In this document: piece after piece, positions 1 to 12,595 of the stretch
Position numbering within the stretch: position 1 is the first letter of the stretch
Layout: each line of letters begins with the position of its first letter
Source: Humulus lupulus
Taxonomy: Eukaryota; Streptophyta; Magnoliopsida; Rosales; Cannabaceae
DNA: 64,000 nt
NCBI RefSeq assembly: GCF_963169125.1
Contig: NC_084794.1
Location: forward strand, 152,158,858 to 152,222,857
Direction: 5' to 3'
The notes under the pieces: model-generated
Database searches by the model: none
The model's input: only the letters and a program-made list of their open reading frames with translations
Told to the model about the DNA's origin: nothing
Position numbers and translations under genes: made by a program

Positions 1-1674
1 TCTGTTTATCCCACTAACTCCGGCCCGCTTAAACAAAGCTCAGTGCATATTAAGCTGTCCTCGGCTACCAGTGGCCGAGCTGCACCCTGTGCGCTAGTGT
101 AACCCTTGGCACCCTTAGGCCGTTGGTTAACTAATTAACTTGCAAGGCATAATACCATATTTTCAAGCATACACAGTAGGGAACCCTTAGTCCCATCACA
201 TATATTCAACCAGGTGCTGTTTTCTTACCTTTGATCTTTGCGGTTTCGGATTACGAGCAATGCTCCTCAAGCACGATCCGTTCCCGAACCTAAGCTTTTA
301 TCACCTAGTCACAACCAAGGTATAAGGTTCCATTAATATTCAAATTAGGGTTTCCGGATACAAAACTAACTTCCGGGAATCCGAGTTCCACCAAGCACGG
401 TGGTGAAATCGCTCCCGAGCATTCTAGACCACATTCCCATGCCTAAGATCCCCAAATGTTCAAGTGTGCATCCAAGGGCTGCGACCCATGAAACTTAGCC
501 GCGGCCCTACCCTCAAAACAGAACCAAGGGCATGCCTGAAAGAAGACACGCACTGCGACCCTTGCTTTGGGCGCCGCGGCGCTCACCCTTGGCCGAGCCC
601 TCCTAGCTCATCTTCATCCTAGGGCCGCAACGCTCTAGAACAAAGTCGCGGCCCTTCCCTTCGAGTCCAGAAACCCACCATTTCAAACATCTAAACCTCA
701 TCCAAAGCCATCCCAAAGCTCCACAATTCTAAACCCTTTATTCACAACACCTTTATCATGATTCTAACAACACATCCCAACAGAAATAGAACCCAAAAAC
801 CCACTAGAATACCATTTCCAATTCCTAAAACACTAGCACTTCAAACACTCAAAACAACCATTCAAACTCAAATTGAAACCTCTAAATCACGAATTGAGAC
901 TTACCTCTTCTGCTGAACCACTTCTCCAAGCCCAAACCAAGCTAATTCCCAAGCTTTCCTCCTTAATTCTACCCTTAAACATCAAGACCACAATTACCTC
1001 AATACCCAGCCAAAACCTAGAATTTCTAACCACAGAAAAGGAAATTCAGTGCTTACCTTAGTCCTGATCAAGTTCTTGATTGATTCTTGAGCTAAGCCTC
1101 TAAATCACTCCTGAATTCCTCTGAGGTCCCAGCTAAATTCCCCTAGGATTTCAGTGTTTTTCCTTGAGAGAGAATAGAGAGGGAAGGCTGAAAGTAAAGG
1201 TCGGTTTAATTTTCTGTCTTCTGTTTTCCTAAAGCTTCAGTCTAATATTATCCCATTAAGTAAATCCCGAGGCTCGGGGTGCCGGAAACGTCCCCCTAGA
1301 CTTCCTAACCTCAAATATATCTCTATATATTTATTTTCATAAGCCAATAGTCTAAATAACTACCCGATACCTAAAAGACCCTCGACTTATCCAAAGTCAA
1401 CTATTAAGACCTGTTGTGACTTTTCCCCGCTATCTTGCCCTAGGATCGCCTCGAGTCGTGCTCTGCAGACCTACCCACATAATAATGTGGTTCTCACAAT
1501 GCCATATATATGTATATATCACATTAATATCAATATAATCATACAAGCATTACTAATCATATAATTATGCATTTAAATCAATAAAGTCATTCAAATCACA
1601 TTTAACCCAATAATGCCCTCCCGGCACACTAATCAAGGCCCTTACGCCTAATTAGAGAATTTGGGGTCGTTACA
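1..1674 (-). mobile_element. 3' LTR of Tekay-like element T1 (cut by window edge)
   Basis: This stretch matches 6679-8390 almost base for base, so it is the second LTR of the same minus-strand element. It ends at 1674 with the GTCGTTACA terminus that also closes the 6092-8390 copy. Its distal part lies outside the window, so the target duplication cannot be read on this side. A GC-rich block at 475-660 holds repeated palindromic words. Small differences from the other LTR, including a short gap near 1290 relative to the copy at about 7970, show the element is not recent. Open frames inside it are not genes. Confidence 0.93.
475..660. repeat. Palindromic-word cluster in T1 3' LTR
   Basis: Several near-copies of a GC-rich palindrome lie within 190 bp: gccgcggccc at 498-507, the perfect 12-bp palindrome gcgccgcggcgc at 571-582, and gtcgcggccc at 645-654, with weaker copies between. 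The matching block of the partner LTR is at 7147-7330. The block stands out as GC-rich in an otherwise AT-rich LTR. Confidence 0.7.
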
Positions 1675-2640
1675 ACTATTCCATCTCATCCTAGTGAATA
1701 GGTGATCTGCACTTCCTTCCATATAACATCTCATAAGGGGCCACTCCAATCGTAGACTGATAACTGTTGTTATATGAAAATTAGATTAACAGAAGATACT
1801 TACCCCAAGACCCCTCGAAATCAATGACATATGCCATAAGAATGTCCTCTAATACCTGAATCGTCCTCTCAGACTGCCCATTAGTCTGAGGATGAAAAGT
1901 TGTGCTAAACTTCAGCTGAGTCCCCATGGCTTTCTGTAGAGCTCCCCAAAACTTGGAGGTAAAGATAGGGTCTTGATCAGATACAATACATTTTAGAACC
2001 CCATGGAGATGAACCATCTCCCTCACATATAACTCTGCATACTGTTCCACTGTATAGGTCGACCTCACTGGTAGAAAATGTGCTAACTTGGTGTATCTGT
2101 CCACTATCACCCACACCAAGTCATGAAGTCCAACCGTCCTGTGTAATCCACCCATGAAATCCATCGTAATATCCTCCCAATTCCATTATGGGATACCTAA
2201 AGGCTGAAGCAATCCAACTGGTCACTGATGCTCAGCCTTAACCTGCTGACATGTCAAACATCTAGCCACATACTCTACCACATCCTTCTTCATCCCGGGC
2301 CGCCAATATAATGTCCGTAGATCTTGATACGTCTTCGTGGTACCCAGATGAAGTGAGTATGGCGTAGTGTTAGACTCATCCAGTATCTCTCGCCTAATCC
2401 CCTCATCTCCCGGAATACAAATCCGTCCCTGGTATCAAAGCAAACCTGTCTCAAAACCAGTATAATCCTTAGCTGCCCCCACTAAGACATGCTGCCTAAC
2501 TTCCTGCAACTGCGCATCCACCAACTGACCCTCCTTGACCCGCTCTAACAGGGTCTACTGCAAGGTAATATTAGCTAACTAGCCTACCACCAGTTTCTAT
2601 CTTTGCTCTGGCCATCTCATCAGCTAATTCTCTTGAGATC
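1675..2640 (-). pseudogene. Broken gypsy integrase (T1 pol, truncated C-terminus)
   Basis: Integrase inserts the cDNA of the element into the host genome. The longest open piece, 1781-2164, carries the core: the first Asp in the MDF motif, the second Asp in SDQDP, and the Glu in NGQSERT, so the DDE triad is still readable. Upstream (2210-2400) the zinc-binding region with its CQQV-type end is visible but interrupted. The reading stops near 1675, directly at the LTR edge. Compared with T2 about 570 bp of pol 3' sequence is missing, including the C-terminal GPY-like region and the chromodomain. A stop ends the open piece at 1781. Not functional. Confidence 0.88.
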
Positions 2641-2660
2641 TGGGTGGAACTCTACTACTA

Positions 2661-3900
2661 TCATGGGCCCCTCCGGCTCAACGCATCTGCCACCACATTG
2701 GCTTTCCCAGGGTGGTAAAGGATATCAAAATCATAATCCTTAACCAACTCCAACCAATGTCTCTGCCTCATATTCAAATCCTTCTGAGTGAAGAAATACT
2801 TCAAACTCTTGTGGTCAGTGTATATCTCGTGCTTCTCCCCATACAAATAATGACGCCACACCTTCAGTGCGAATACCACTGCTGCTAATTTCAAATCATG
2901 AGTCAGATACCACTGCTCATACTCCTTCAGCTGCTGAGATGCATAGACTATAACTTTCTCATTATGCATCAACACGCAGCCTAAACCATCCTCGATGCAT
3001 CACAATAGACCACAAACTTTCCTTCCTTCGAAGGAAGACTCAACACAGGTGTAGAAATAAGTCGTCGCTTCAACTCTTGAAAACTATTCTCACACTTCTC
3101 TGACCAAACAAGCTTTTGATTCTTTCTTGTCAACTCTGTCGTCGGTGAAGAAATCTTTGAGAACCCCTCTACGAACCTTCTGTAATAACCAACCAATCCA
3201 ATGAAACTTTGCACCTCCGAGGTGCTCCTTGGCCTCGGCCAATCCCTTACTGCTTCTACCTTGGACAGATCCACCTTAATCCCTTCTGCCCCAACTATAT
3301 GCCCAAGAAAGGTCACTTCTTGCAACCAAAACTCACACTTCTTAAACTTGGCATACAATTGATGCGCCCTCAACCTCTGTAAAACCTGTCGGAGATGCTG
3401 CTCATGCTCTGCTTCTGAACTGGAGTAAACCAAGATGTCTTCGATGAAGACAATGACGAACTGATCCAAGAAATCCCTGAACACCCTGTTCATCAGATCC
3501 ATAAAAGCTGCCGGGGCATTGGTCAGACCAAAAGACATGACTAGGATCTCATAATGCCCATACCATGTCCGAAAGGTCGTCTTCGGTATATCCTCATCTT
3601 TGATCCTCAGCTGGTGATAACCAGATCGAACATCAATCTTTGAGAATACCGCCTTTCCCTGCAGCTGATCGAACAAGTCATCAATCCTTGGTAGAGGGTA
3701 CTTATTCTTGATAGTTAACTTGTTCAATTCTCTATAATCTATGCACATCCTCACAGTCCCATCCTTCTTCTTAATAAACAACACTGGAGCGCCCCATGGA
3801 GAATAACTAGGCCTAATGAATCCCGAATCCAGAAGTTCTTGCGATTGATCTTCAACTCTTTTAGTTCTGCTGGTGCCATTCTGTACGGTGTCCTAGATAC
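2661..3900 (-). pseudogene. Broken reverse transcriptase - RNase H (T1 pol)
   Basis: The 2981-3784 piece is a Ty3/gypsy reverse transcriptase with the [17 protein letters not shown] and [11 protein letters not shown] motifs, followed by RNase H at 2661-2975 with [11 protein letters not shown] and [11 protein letters not shown]. The catalytic motif reads FIEDILVY where FIDDILVY is expected, so the first active-site Asp is Glu. Stops near 2978 and a frame disturbance around 3785-3900 separate it from the protease-side linker. RT copies the element RNA and RNase H removes the template. The catalytic change plus the breaks make this copy inactive. Confidence 0.9.
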
Positions 3901-3909
3901 TGGTTCTGT

Positions 3910-4440
3910 CCCCAGTGCTAACTCAATCTATAACTGAATCTCCCTGCGCGGCGGCAACCCTGGTAGATCCTCAGGAAATACGTCTAAGAAATCACACACC
4001 AATCTGGTCTCTCCTGGCCCTGCCGGCATAACTCTAGCAGTATCCACCACACTGGCCAGGAAACCTATGCATCCACCCTGCAACAAGTCTCTGGCTCTCA
4101 ACGCTGAAATCATGGGTACGCGGGGTCCGCATACCGTACCCACAAAAACAAAAGGGTCCTCACCCTCAGGCTCAAAAGTAACCATCTTCTTCCTGCAGTC
4201 AATCGTAGCCCCATATCTAACTCAATCAGATCCACTGAAAGTTCCCTACTATCAACCATCACTGGCAGTGCCCTAATCCATCTCCTAGAAACTACCAGTT
4301 TCCCCTGTAGGCAATAAAGGCCCAAACCCTGCAGTCCGATACAGACTAGGTCTACACAATCTATCAATCACTCTACTAGAAACAAAGGAATGTGTAGCAC
4401 CATAATCAATCAATACTATAAAAGGAAAGCCAGCACTAGA
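3910..4440 (-). pseudogene. Broken aspartic protease and linker (T1 pol)
   Basis: Homologous to the T2 protease at 14224-14463 and the following linker. The catalytic region around 4389-4420 reads IDYGATHSF instead of the usual DSG core, so the residue after the catalytic Asp is altered. Frame changes split it into two overlapping open pieces (3928-4185 and 4110-4367). The linker carries the [11 protein letters not shown] segment typical of Tekay/Del elements just before RT. The protease would process the gag-pol polyprotein. Confidence 0.8.
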
Positions 4441-4444
4441 AAGC

Positions 4445-5609
4445 TAACCTGTCACTACCGAGGGACTACCCTCGGCCTATGCCTGAGTCAAGGTGAATAC
4501 TCGAGCTGGAGTCAAGCTATCCACCTTTCCTGCTTCACCGTTGGTCAGTCTTTTCTGAGATGCCCTACTGCTCCGCACACAAAGCATGCCTTGGCCCGAC
4601 ACTCCCCCAGATGGCATCTTCTACACCTCGGGCACTCTGGATAGGTCTTCCATTCTTCGCCACCACCCTGACGGCCACTCTGACCACCTTGACCCCTCCT
4701 ATCAGGACCAGCTGCGGTCGAAGTGTTAGGAGTCTTTCTCTTGAAATCACTGGGGCCTCCGCCACTACCTGTCCCTGAATAAGGAGGCACCTCTCTGCAG
4801 CCCCCACGCCTCACCGTACTTTCCCTCCATATCTTGTTCCCCGCTTCCTCGACGGTAAGAGCCTTCTCAATGGCCTGGGCATAATTTGTTCCTCCAGGTA
4901 TCGTTGTGATCCTAACATCCCGGGCTATCATAGAATTAAGCCCCCTGATAAATCGATCTTGCCTAATAGCATCAGTAGGCACAAGATCTGGTGCAAACTT
5001 CGCAAGCCTATCAAATTTTAGGGCATATTCAGTAACAGTCATATTGCCTTGCCCAAGACTCACAAACTCATTGACCTTTGCTGCTCTGACAGCAACATTG
5101 TAGTACTTCTGACTGAACAAGTCTCTGAAACCTTCCCAACTCAATGTAGTAACATCCCTGGTCTGCGATGCCACTTCCCACCAGATGCGAGGATCCTCTC
5201 TCAACATATAAGTGGCATAGGCCACTCTATCATGCCCCTCTATCCTCATAAAATCCAGAATTGTAGTAATCATGGTTAGCCATTGCTCGACTTTCAATGG
5301 ATCTGGTCCACCCTCAAAGATTGGGGGTTGTTACTTCCTGAACCGTTCATATAACGACTCCCATCTGTTTCCAACCTCCCCAGACTACACAATTCGTACC
5401 ACTGCTGGTGGTACAATAAGGGCAGCACTCCCTGATGGAGCTTGCTATCGCAGAATACGGATTTGCTCATCCTAACTCTATAATCGTGCCTGCATATCTG
5501 CCATTAATTGCTGCCAGTTCTCACGGACTGGCGAAGGAATTTGGCCTTGGTCGTCACCCCCGGTCCCGGACCTAGTGCTGGCTAGTCGTGTAGATTCACT
5601 TGGACGCAT
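4445..5609 (-). pseudogene. Broken gag (T1)
   Basis: Gag forms the virus-like particle. The start is taken as the ATG at 5609 because the same MRP-type start is seen in T3 and its mutated form in T2. The main piece, 4545-5297, carries the retrotransposon gag domain (VASQTRDVTTLSWEGFRDLF segment) and ends in a zinc knuckle CFVCGAVGHLRKD, whose Cys-Cys-His residues are intact. Stops lie between residues 40 and 100, including a TAG at 5445-5447 that occurs at the same codon in T2 and T3. Gag and pol share one frame in this family. Confidence 0.88.
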
Positions 5610-6076
5610 AGCTATCCAAGTCAATCTGCAAATAACGACTCGGCAATTAGACCATGATGACAGGGTAAAAACTTCTCCAAGATCCACCAATAGAACATAA
5701 CCAATCATAAAAAATCAACATATAAGCATCCATTCTCATGCACTGGCTGCTAATAAACACGCCTCCAATCTCATTAATCAATAGCTATAAAACAGGCATT
5801 CATCCATGCACAATATACAATTAATCATGCATATATTCATTTACATGCATGGCGATGCTAATAAACATGCCCCAATATTCTCACACAACAGTCAAGGGCC
5901 AGGCCCTATCAGTATCTCATGCTTCCTATTAATACAATAAATAACAACATTCATAACTCATTTCAGGCACATAAGCATATAAACACATAAACACATTACC
6001 AAACCCTGATTTGAGCTTGTCTCTAGCAGCGAATGTACATGTCCAACCTGTCTTCAGGAACCCTTAAACCTAGGAT
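5610..6076 (-). other. T1 untranslated leader
   Basis: Non-coding stretch between the primer binding site and the gag start. It matches the leaders of T2 (12596-13060) and T3 (48598-48969). No ORF or RNA gene recognised. Confidence 0.75.
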
Positions 6077-6088
6077 GCTCTGATACCA
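6077..6088 (-). promoter_or_regulatory. Primer binding site (initiator tRNA-Met)
   Basis: The minus strand reads TGGTATCAGAGC, the complement of the plant initiator tRNA-Met 3' end used to prime minus-strand DNA synthesis. It lies 3 bp inside the LTR edge at 6092, which fixes the element orientation. Confidence 0.93.
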
Positions 6089-6091
6089 AGT

Positions 6092-8390
6092 TGTAACGCC
6101 CTGGATAGCCAGGACCGCTACACTGTGTACTTATAAAGGTGCAAGACTCGCTAATCAAGTCATTAATTTAAAAATGTGTCACTAAACTTGTATGAACTAG
6201 GGCTAAAAAGGTTTTGGTCTCAAAAGTTTCATTTTATATAATTAAGCAGTTATATACATGGGATCCCAAAAGAAACAGACTTAAAAAGTTGGGTTATAGA
6301 ATTCCAAGATAATACGAACAACTGTCAGCCATACTAAGGAAAAATGGACAATTCCTGGGTCTCGCATCCCTGCCTAAACCTCAACCGTGGCGGCTGAACA
6401 ACTGGCCATGTACATTCCGCTCGTAGAGCTCTCTAATTAAGGCTGATCAAGCTTGCCCTTGCCTTTACCTGCACCACGTAGCACCCGTGAGCCAAGGCCT
6501 AGCAAGAAAACATGTGCAACACAAACAGTGATAACAGATAACAAACTCACTAAGCATGAACTCTCATCATATAACCCACATTAATCATTCAGCATAAATT
6601 CAGAATCATGGATGCAATCAAATACTTATAACATTCATATCACATAATAATCAGGGCTGATAACTTAGGTCGCACCCTCTGTTTATCCCACTGACTCCAG
6701 CCCGCTTAAACCGAGCTCAGTGCATATTAAGCTGTCCTCGGCTACCAGTGGCCGAGCCCTGCCTTGTGCGCTAGTGTAACCCTTGACACCCTTAGGCCGT
6801 TGGTTCACTAATTAGCTTTCATGGCATAATACCATCTTTTCAAGCATACACAATAGGGAACCCTTAGTCCTGTCACATATATTCAACCAGGTGCTATTTT
6901 CTTACCTTTGATCTTTGCGGTTTGAATTACGAGCAACTCTCCTCAAGCACGTTCCCAAGCCTAAGCTTTTATCACCTAGTCACAACCAAGGTAGAAGGTT
7001 CCATTAATATTCAAATTAGGGTTTCCGAATACAAAACTAACTTTCTGGAATCCGAGTTCCACCAAGCACGGTGGTGAAATCGCTCTCGAGCATTCTAGAC
7101 GACATTCCCATGCCTAAGATCCCCAAATGTTCAATTGTGCATCCAAGGGCTGCGGCCCTTGAAGCTTAGCCGTGGCCTTGCCCTCAAAATAGAACCAAGG
7201 GCATGCCTGAAAGAAGACACGCACTGCGACCCTTGCTTTGGGCGCCACGGCGCTCACCCTTGGCCAAGCCCTCCTGGCTCATCTTCATCGTAGGGCTGCA
7301 GCGCTCTAGAAAAAAGTCGCGACCCTTCCTTTCGAGCCCAGAAAACCCACCATTTCAAACATATAAACCTCATCCAAAGCCATCCCAAAGCTCTACAATT
7401 CAAACCCTTTATTCAAAACACCTTTATGATGATTCTAACAACACATCACAACAGAAATACAACCCAAATACCCACTAGAATCCCATTTCCAATTCCTAAA
7501 ACTATGGCACTTCATACACTCAAAACAACCATTCAAACTCAAATTGAAATCTCTAAATCACGAATTGAGACTTACCTCTTCTGCTAAACCACTTCTCCAA
7601 GCCAAAACCAAGCTAATTCCCAAGCTTTCCTCCTTAATTCTGCCCTTAAACATCAAAACCACAATTACCTCAATACGCAGCCAAAACCCAGAATTTCTAA
7701 CCACAGAAAAGGAAATTCAGTGCTTACCTTATTCCTGATCAAGTTCTTGATTGATTCTGTAGCTAAGCCTCTAAATCACTCCTGAATTCCTCTGAGGTCC
7801 CAGCTAAATTCCCCTGGGATTTCAATGTTTTTCCTTATGTTTTCCTTGAGAGAGAGTAGAGAGGGAAGGCTGAAAGTAAAGGTCGGTTTAATTTTCTGTC
7901 TTTTGTTTTCCTAAAGCTTCAGTCTAATCTTATCCCATTAAGTCAATCCCGAGGCTCGGGGTGCCGGAAACGTCCCCGAGGGCAAAACGGTAAATTTCCC
8001 CAATATTCCCCCTAGACTTCCTAACCTCAAATATATCTCCATATATTTATTTTCATAAGCCGATAGTCTAAATAGCTACCCGATACCTAAAATACCCTTG
8101 ACTTATCCAAAGTTAACTGTTAAGACCCGTTGTGACTTTTCCCCGCTATCTAGCCCTAAGATCGCCTTGAGTCGTGCTCTGCAGACCTACCCACATAATA
8201 ATGTGGTTCTCACAATGCCATATATATGTATATATCACATTAATATCAATATAATCATACAAGCATTACTAATCATATAATTATGCATTTAAATCAATAA
8301 AGTCATTCAAATCACATTTAACCCAATAATGCCCTCCCGGCACACTAATCAAGGCCCTTAAGCCTCATTAGCGAATTTGGGGTCGTTACA
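6092..8390 (-). mobile_element. 5' LTR of Tekay-like element T1
   Basis: 2299 bp, bounded by TGTAACG and CGTTACA inverted ends, next to the primer site. The sequence repeats at 1-1674. The 2.3 kb size fits Tekay/Del chromoviruses. It contains a palindromic GC-rich block at 7147-7330. The flank right of the LTR begins TCCGT; the matching duplication on the other side is outside the window. Confidence 0.95.
7147..7330. repeat. Palindromic-word cluster in T1 5' LTR
   Basis: Repeated GC-rich near-palindromes including gggctgcggccc at 7147-7158 and gcgccacggcgc at 7242-7253. The second is a one-base decay of the perfect palindrome at 571-582. Confidence 0.65.
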
Positions 8391-9500
8391 TCCGTATTCC
8401 CAATTAAACTATTAGCCCCGTAGACAACACTTAAGTAGTCGATTATCCTAGTTTCCCTATCACAATTAATTAAAGCTAATCGCTGATTAATTAATTCTTT
8501 TTACCAAGTAATAAACCTATTAAGCATGCGATCTATTTAACTAAGGAAAAGCATTACATTTTTAATTCATTAAATTTAGTTTGTATTCTTCATCACAATT
8601 ATAATACTCATCACAATACTTAATTGTATTTTAGCACTCTACTTAGAACCCTAGACTATTAGGTTAATAACAATCCTAAGATGATAATAGAACAATGTAA
8701 CACGCTAACTAGTTGGTCACCCAATAAGATTCATAGCATTCAATTAGAAGAATAGAAGTAATTTAATACAAGGAAATACAAGAATAAAATTCATCATTGC
8801 ATTCAAGATTTTATGTCTTAGATTTTGAAATAACCCTTAACCTAAAAGAGAACTACTCCCTAACCACAAACATAACCATAAATTGAAAATAAACAAGTTC
8901 TAGAGAAAATAAGAAAAACTAAATTCAATGTAGAAAATGATTATGTCTTCTCTTCTCCTGTCGTTCTAATATTCAAAATTCGTAATCGAAAGTAGTTCTA
9001 TAAATTAACCATAAACCCTTCTATAGTCCCCTTGAAATTACATTTAAAAATTTAAATTAAGGGCTGAAAATGTATTGCATGACACGACCATTGACACGGT
9101 GGCTATAACAGGTGACTTTGCAAAAACACGGGCATAGGCTGCGACCACTGATGTTCCTCGCTGCAGCAGTTGTTCTCTGACTCTGAGGTCGCGACCTACA
9201 ATATGGATGACCGCGACCATAAGGCACTTTTCCACTTATTTCATTTTTCTTCAATTTGTTTTTCTCGGGCCTTGAACCTCGGGTTTAGGGACTTCTAAAA
9301 CACTTCAAACTCTTTCTAAACTTCATTTTCCTGAGTCTTATTGTCCCCCATCAATATGAAACCACGAAAATACATAAAATTTGTCAATTAACTCTCATAA
9401 AATGTTTCGTGGCCTAAAAATCCAATACTCATAAAAAAAGATAGAAACACATAAAAAATCTAGGAATCAACAATATCTAAGTGAGAAGGGACCACAAATA
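8391..9500 (-). mobile_element. Probable LTR relic, Athila-like
   Basis: AT-rich non-coding sequence with the same layout as 25620-26826: an AT-rich half, a small block of GC-rich palindromic words (9060-9240, including the perfect palindrome aggtcgcgacct at 9186-9197), then a tail rich in aaacacttcaaa-like runs. No clear LTR ends or target duplication. T1 appears to have inserted into it. The assignment rests on layout and patchy similarity, not on a full alignment. Confidence 0.4.
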
Positions 9501-9606
9501 TATAACCCAAAATGCCTTTATTAGAAATGTAGTGAGGTAATAAAATCCATCATCTCTGGTGTTGATGTTAGAGTTAGCCATAAGGAAAAAAAATAGAGTA
9601 TATCCT

Positions 9607-9864
9607 CTAGGGTAGGTTATCCCAATCATTTTTAAGAAATAAATATTTTAGCCCCGCGAGGAGGCGATAAACATTTAGGGGCAGTTGAAATGGAGCTAGC
9701 TTCACGTAATTAAGAAAATCTAAAAAATATGTGCTTAGAGGAAGAAAGGCCCCCACCTGGAAGCCATGGCCCTTCATTATGGGATTAACCTTGGGCATGG
9801 ATGTTATCTTGGACACGATCCTCTCGGCATCATAAAATCTATATACAGTAACCTCGACCTTCAT
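9607..9864 (-). pseudogene. Fragment of Tat antisense gene (Transposase_28/PF04195-like)
   Basis: An 85-residue open piece carries the FLPLSTYFLDFLNYVKLAP segment followed by FQLPLNVYRLLAGL. This is the pattern of the putative gypsy-type protein family PF04195, which in Tat-lineage elements is encoded antisense between pol and the 3' LTR. A related fragment lies at 38817-39044. No complete start or end is visible. The function of this protein is not established. Confidence 0.6.
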
Positions 9865-10434
9865 TTCCCCAACTTGCCCAAAGTGTGGAATAGGGGTCTC
9901 CGCAGTTTTTTAGCCTTTCGAGGAAGACCAAGCTATGTTCTTGAGTTTACTCATTTTGATGATAATATAATTTATCTCGCCTGTGCATAGAACAGTACTA
10001 ACTTTTATTAGGTGATCTAAGGATAAAGCTTGACCTAAATATTTGAATGGGAATCAAATTCTACAAGTTGGAAATCCTATAAGATGGGATAAATTCTATG
10101 AGTCATAAATCTGACGAGCTAAATCAGGTATGGAACTCGTGTACGTTAATTCACGCGTGCCCCTAATTCACGTGCCCTCATATCAGGAAGTACGGTCTCC
10201 TTCGAAATCGGGTTTCAGGAAAGCGGCTTTAGTGCAAAATCGCTTAGGAGACGTGGCTTCTAAGATACCTTAATTTGGGGTTAGAAACCCATAAATTACC
10301 CTATAAAATAACCTAATTCGTTCCTGATTCGAATCCATAAAATCGTTAAAATGTCGAGAAAATACTCGCCTATTTCATCCTCAGTACCCTTGCAATTACT
10401 AAACCTATACGCTTTCTTTGGCAACCACTAAAAT
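9865..10434. other. Upstream part of Tat antisense-gene relic
   Basis: No gene can be supported. This should be the N-terminal and upstream side of the antisense relic, cut off at 10435 by the T2 insertion; the matching other flank starts at 22134. Confidence 0.4.
10430..10434. repeat. Left target duplication of T2 (imperfect)
   Basis: AAAAT before T2 against AATAT at 22134-22138 after it: four of five bases match, consistent with an aged 5-bp duplication. Confidence 0.5.
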
Positions 10435-12580
10435 TGTAACGACCCAAAATAACTAATATGGCTTAAGGGCCTTGATTAGTGTGCCGGGAGGGCATAATTG
10501 GTATATGTGTGAACTTATTGAATTAATGCATGATTGTATGATAAGCATGCTTGTTTTATTATTTGAATGTAAGTGTGGTTAAATGTTATATCTGTGAGAA
10601 CCACATTATCATGTGGGTAGATCTGCAGCGTGCGACTTGAGGCGATCCTAGGGAGCTAGATAGCGGGAAAGTCACAACGGGGTTTAATATTTGACTTGGG
10701 GCAAGTCAAGGGGTAATTCGGGTATTAGATGATTATCTTGGTTGTCGGGTTATGGAAATAAATATATGGAGATATATTTGAGGTTAGGAAGGTTAGGCTG
10801 GAAATTTGGGGAATTTTACCATTTTGCCCTCGGGGACGTTTTCGATACCCCGAGCCTTGGGATTAGCTTAATCACTTAAGGATAGACTTAAGAAGCTTTA
10901 GAAAACAGTAGAACAAATTAGACCGACCTATTTTGCTCTTCTCTCCCTTCTCTTCTCTCTCTCAAGGAAAAACCACTGAAATTTAAGAGATACCAGCTGG
11001 GAATTCAGTGGTTTGGGCTAGAATCTTGAAGGTTAAATCTAGTGCTCAGCTAAGGGAACTCAACCAAGATTAAGGTAAGGGCTGAATCATATTTTTTTAG
11101 CATTAGAATTCTATGTTTTGGCTGAGTAATAAGGGTGTTTATGGTTTTGATGTTTAAGGGTTGACTTAAGCTGAGAAGCTTGGATTTTAGCTCAGGAATT
11201 TGTTAAGGAAGTGGTTCAACAAAGAAGGTAAGCTTCAATTCGTAATTTAGATGTTAAAATCTGAGTTTGCAGGACCTGTTTTTGGTGTTTTCAGCTGCTG
11301 GGTTTCAGGGATCAAAATGAGATTTTAATGGGTTTTTAAGCTGGATTTCTGTTGGGTTAGGCTCTTAGAATCATGTTAAAAGTCTTGTGATTAATAGGTT
11401 TTGGATTTAGGGTTCTTTGGGGTGTTTTCAATAAGGCTAGGATGTTAGAAATGGTGGATTTTCTAGGCACGAAGGGTTGGGCCGCGGCTCTGTTCTAGAG
11501 CACTGCGGCCCTACGAAGCAAAGAAGCAAGCGAGGCTCGGCCAAAGGGGAGCGCCGCGGCGCCACAGGGCAAGGTCACGGCGTGTGTCTGCCTACTGAGG
11601 GGCTTGGGTTCTATTATAGGGGTGGGCTGCAACTAGGTTTCAAGGGCTGCAGCCCTTAGTTGCATTCTTGATCTTTTGGGGATTTTAAGCACGGGAATCT
11701 AACTTAGGGTGACCGGGATCGATTCCACCACCGTGCTTGGCAGAATTCGATGTCCCGGATGCTAGAACTATACTCAAAAACCTTTATTAGAATATTAATG
11801 GAATTTATTAGCTTGGTTGTGACTAGGTGTTAAGCTTGGGCTTGAAAGGATGGTATTAAACCATGTAAACAGTAAACCAACGGCCTAAGAGCGCAAAGGT
11901 TACACTAGCGCACATGGCACAGCTCGACCACTGGTAGCCGAGGACAGCTTATTATGCACTGAGCTCGGTTTAAGCGGGCCGGAGTCAGTGGGGTAAACAG
12001 AGGGTGCGGCCTAAGTTGTCGGCCCTGATAATCATGTAGCTTGATTATTATTAACGTTTAATTGCAACTTTGATTCTAAGTGCATGTTATGTGGTTAATA
12101 TGAGTGTTAAGTGTTTGAGCATGCCTAAAGGGTTAATTATCTGTTATTGTTGTTTGTGATGCATATTATGTTTTCTTGCTGACCCTTGGCTCACGGGTGC
12201 TACGTGGTGCAGGTAAAGGCAAGGGTAAACTTGATCAGCCCTGACTTGGAGAGCTCTGTGAGCTGATTGTACATGACCAGCCGCCACGGTTGAGGGGAAG
12301 GCAGGAACAAGGGAACCAGAAATGTTTGTTTTGCCTTAGAATGGCTGATGGTTGTCTGTATTTTGGAAATTCTATAAACCGACTTTTAAACACTGTTTCT
12401 TTTTGGGATCCCATGTGTAAAACTGTTTAATGATATAAAATGTATATTTTGAGACCAAAACCCTTTTTAACCGTAGCACATTCATGGTTAGTGACACGTT
12501 TTAACTAAATGACTTGATTAGCAAGTCCTGCACCTTTATAAATACACAGTGTAGCGGTCTTGGCTATCCAGGGCGTTACA
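10435..12580 (+). mobile_element. 5' LTR of T2
   Basis: 2146 bp, TGTAACGACC to GGCGTTACA. Relative to the 3' LTR it has lost about 130 bp between the ttaagc at about 11833 and the gcttgaaagg at about 11841; the missing stretch is seen at 21265-21390. The palindromic GC-rich block is at 11481-11657. Confidence 0.95.
11481..11657. repeat. Palindromic-word cluster in T2 5' LTR
   Basis: Contains gccgcggc at 11481-11488, the perfect palindrome gcgccgcggcgc at 11551-11562 and the perfect 16-bp palindrome aagggctgcagccctt at 11642-11657, with weaker copies between. The 3' LTR copy (18640-18820) is decayed. Confidence 0.7.
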
Positions 12581-12583
12581 ACT

Positions 12584-12595
12584 TGGTATTAGAGC
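12584..12595 (+). promoter_or_regulatory. Primer binding site of T2 (one mismatch)
   Basis: Reads TGGTATTAGAGC, one C-to-T change from the initiator tRNA-Met complement seen in T1 and T3. It lies 3 bp after the LTR end. Confidence 0.9.

Noticed and set aside
11477..11659. Arg/Gly-rich small ORF, also at 18636-18818
   Set aside because: It is the GC-rich palindromic block of the T2 LTRs, not conserved as protein.
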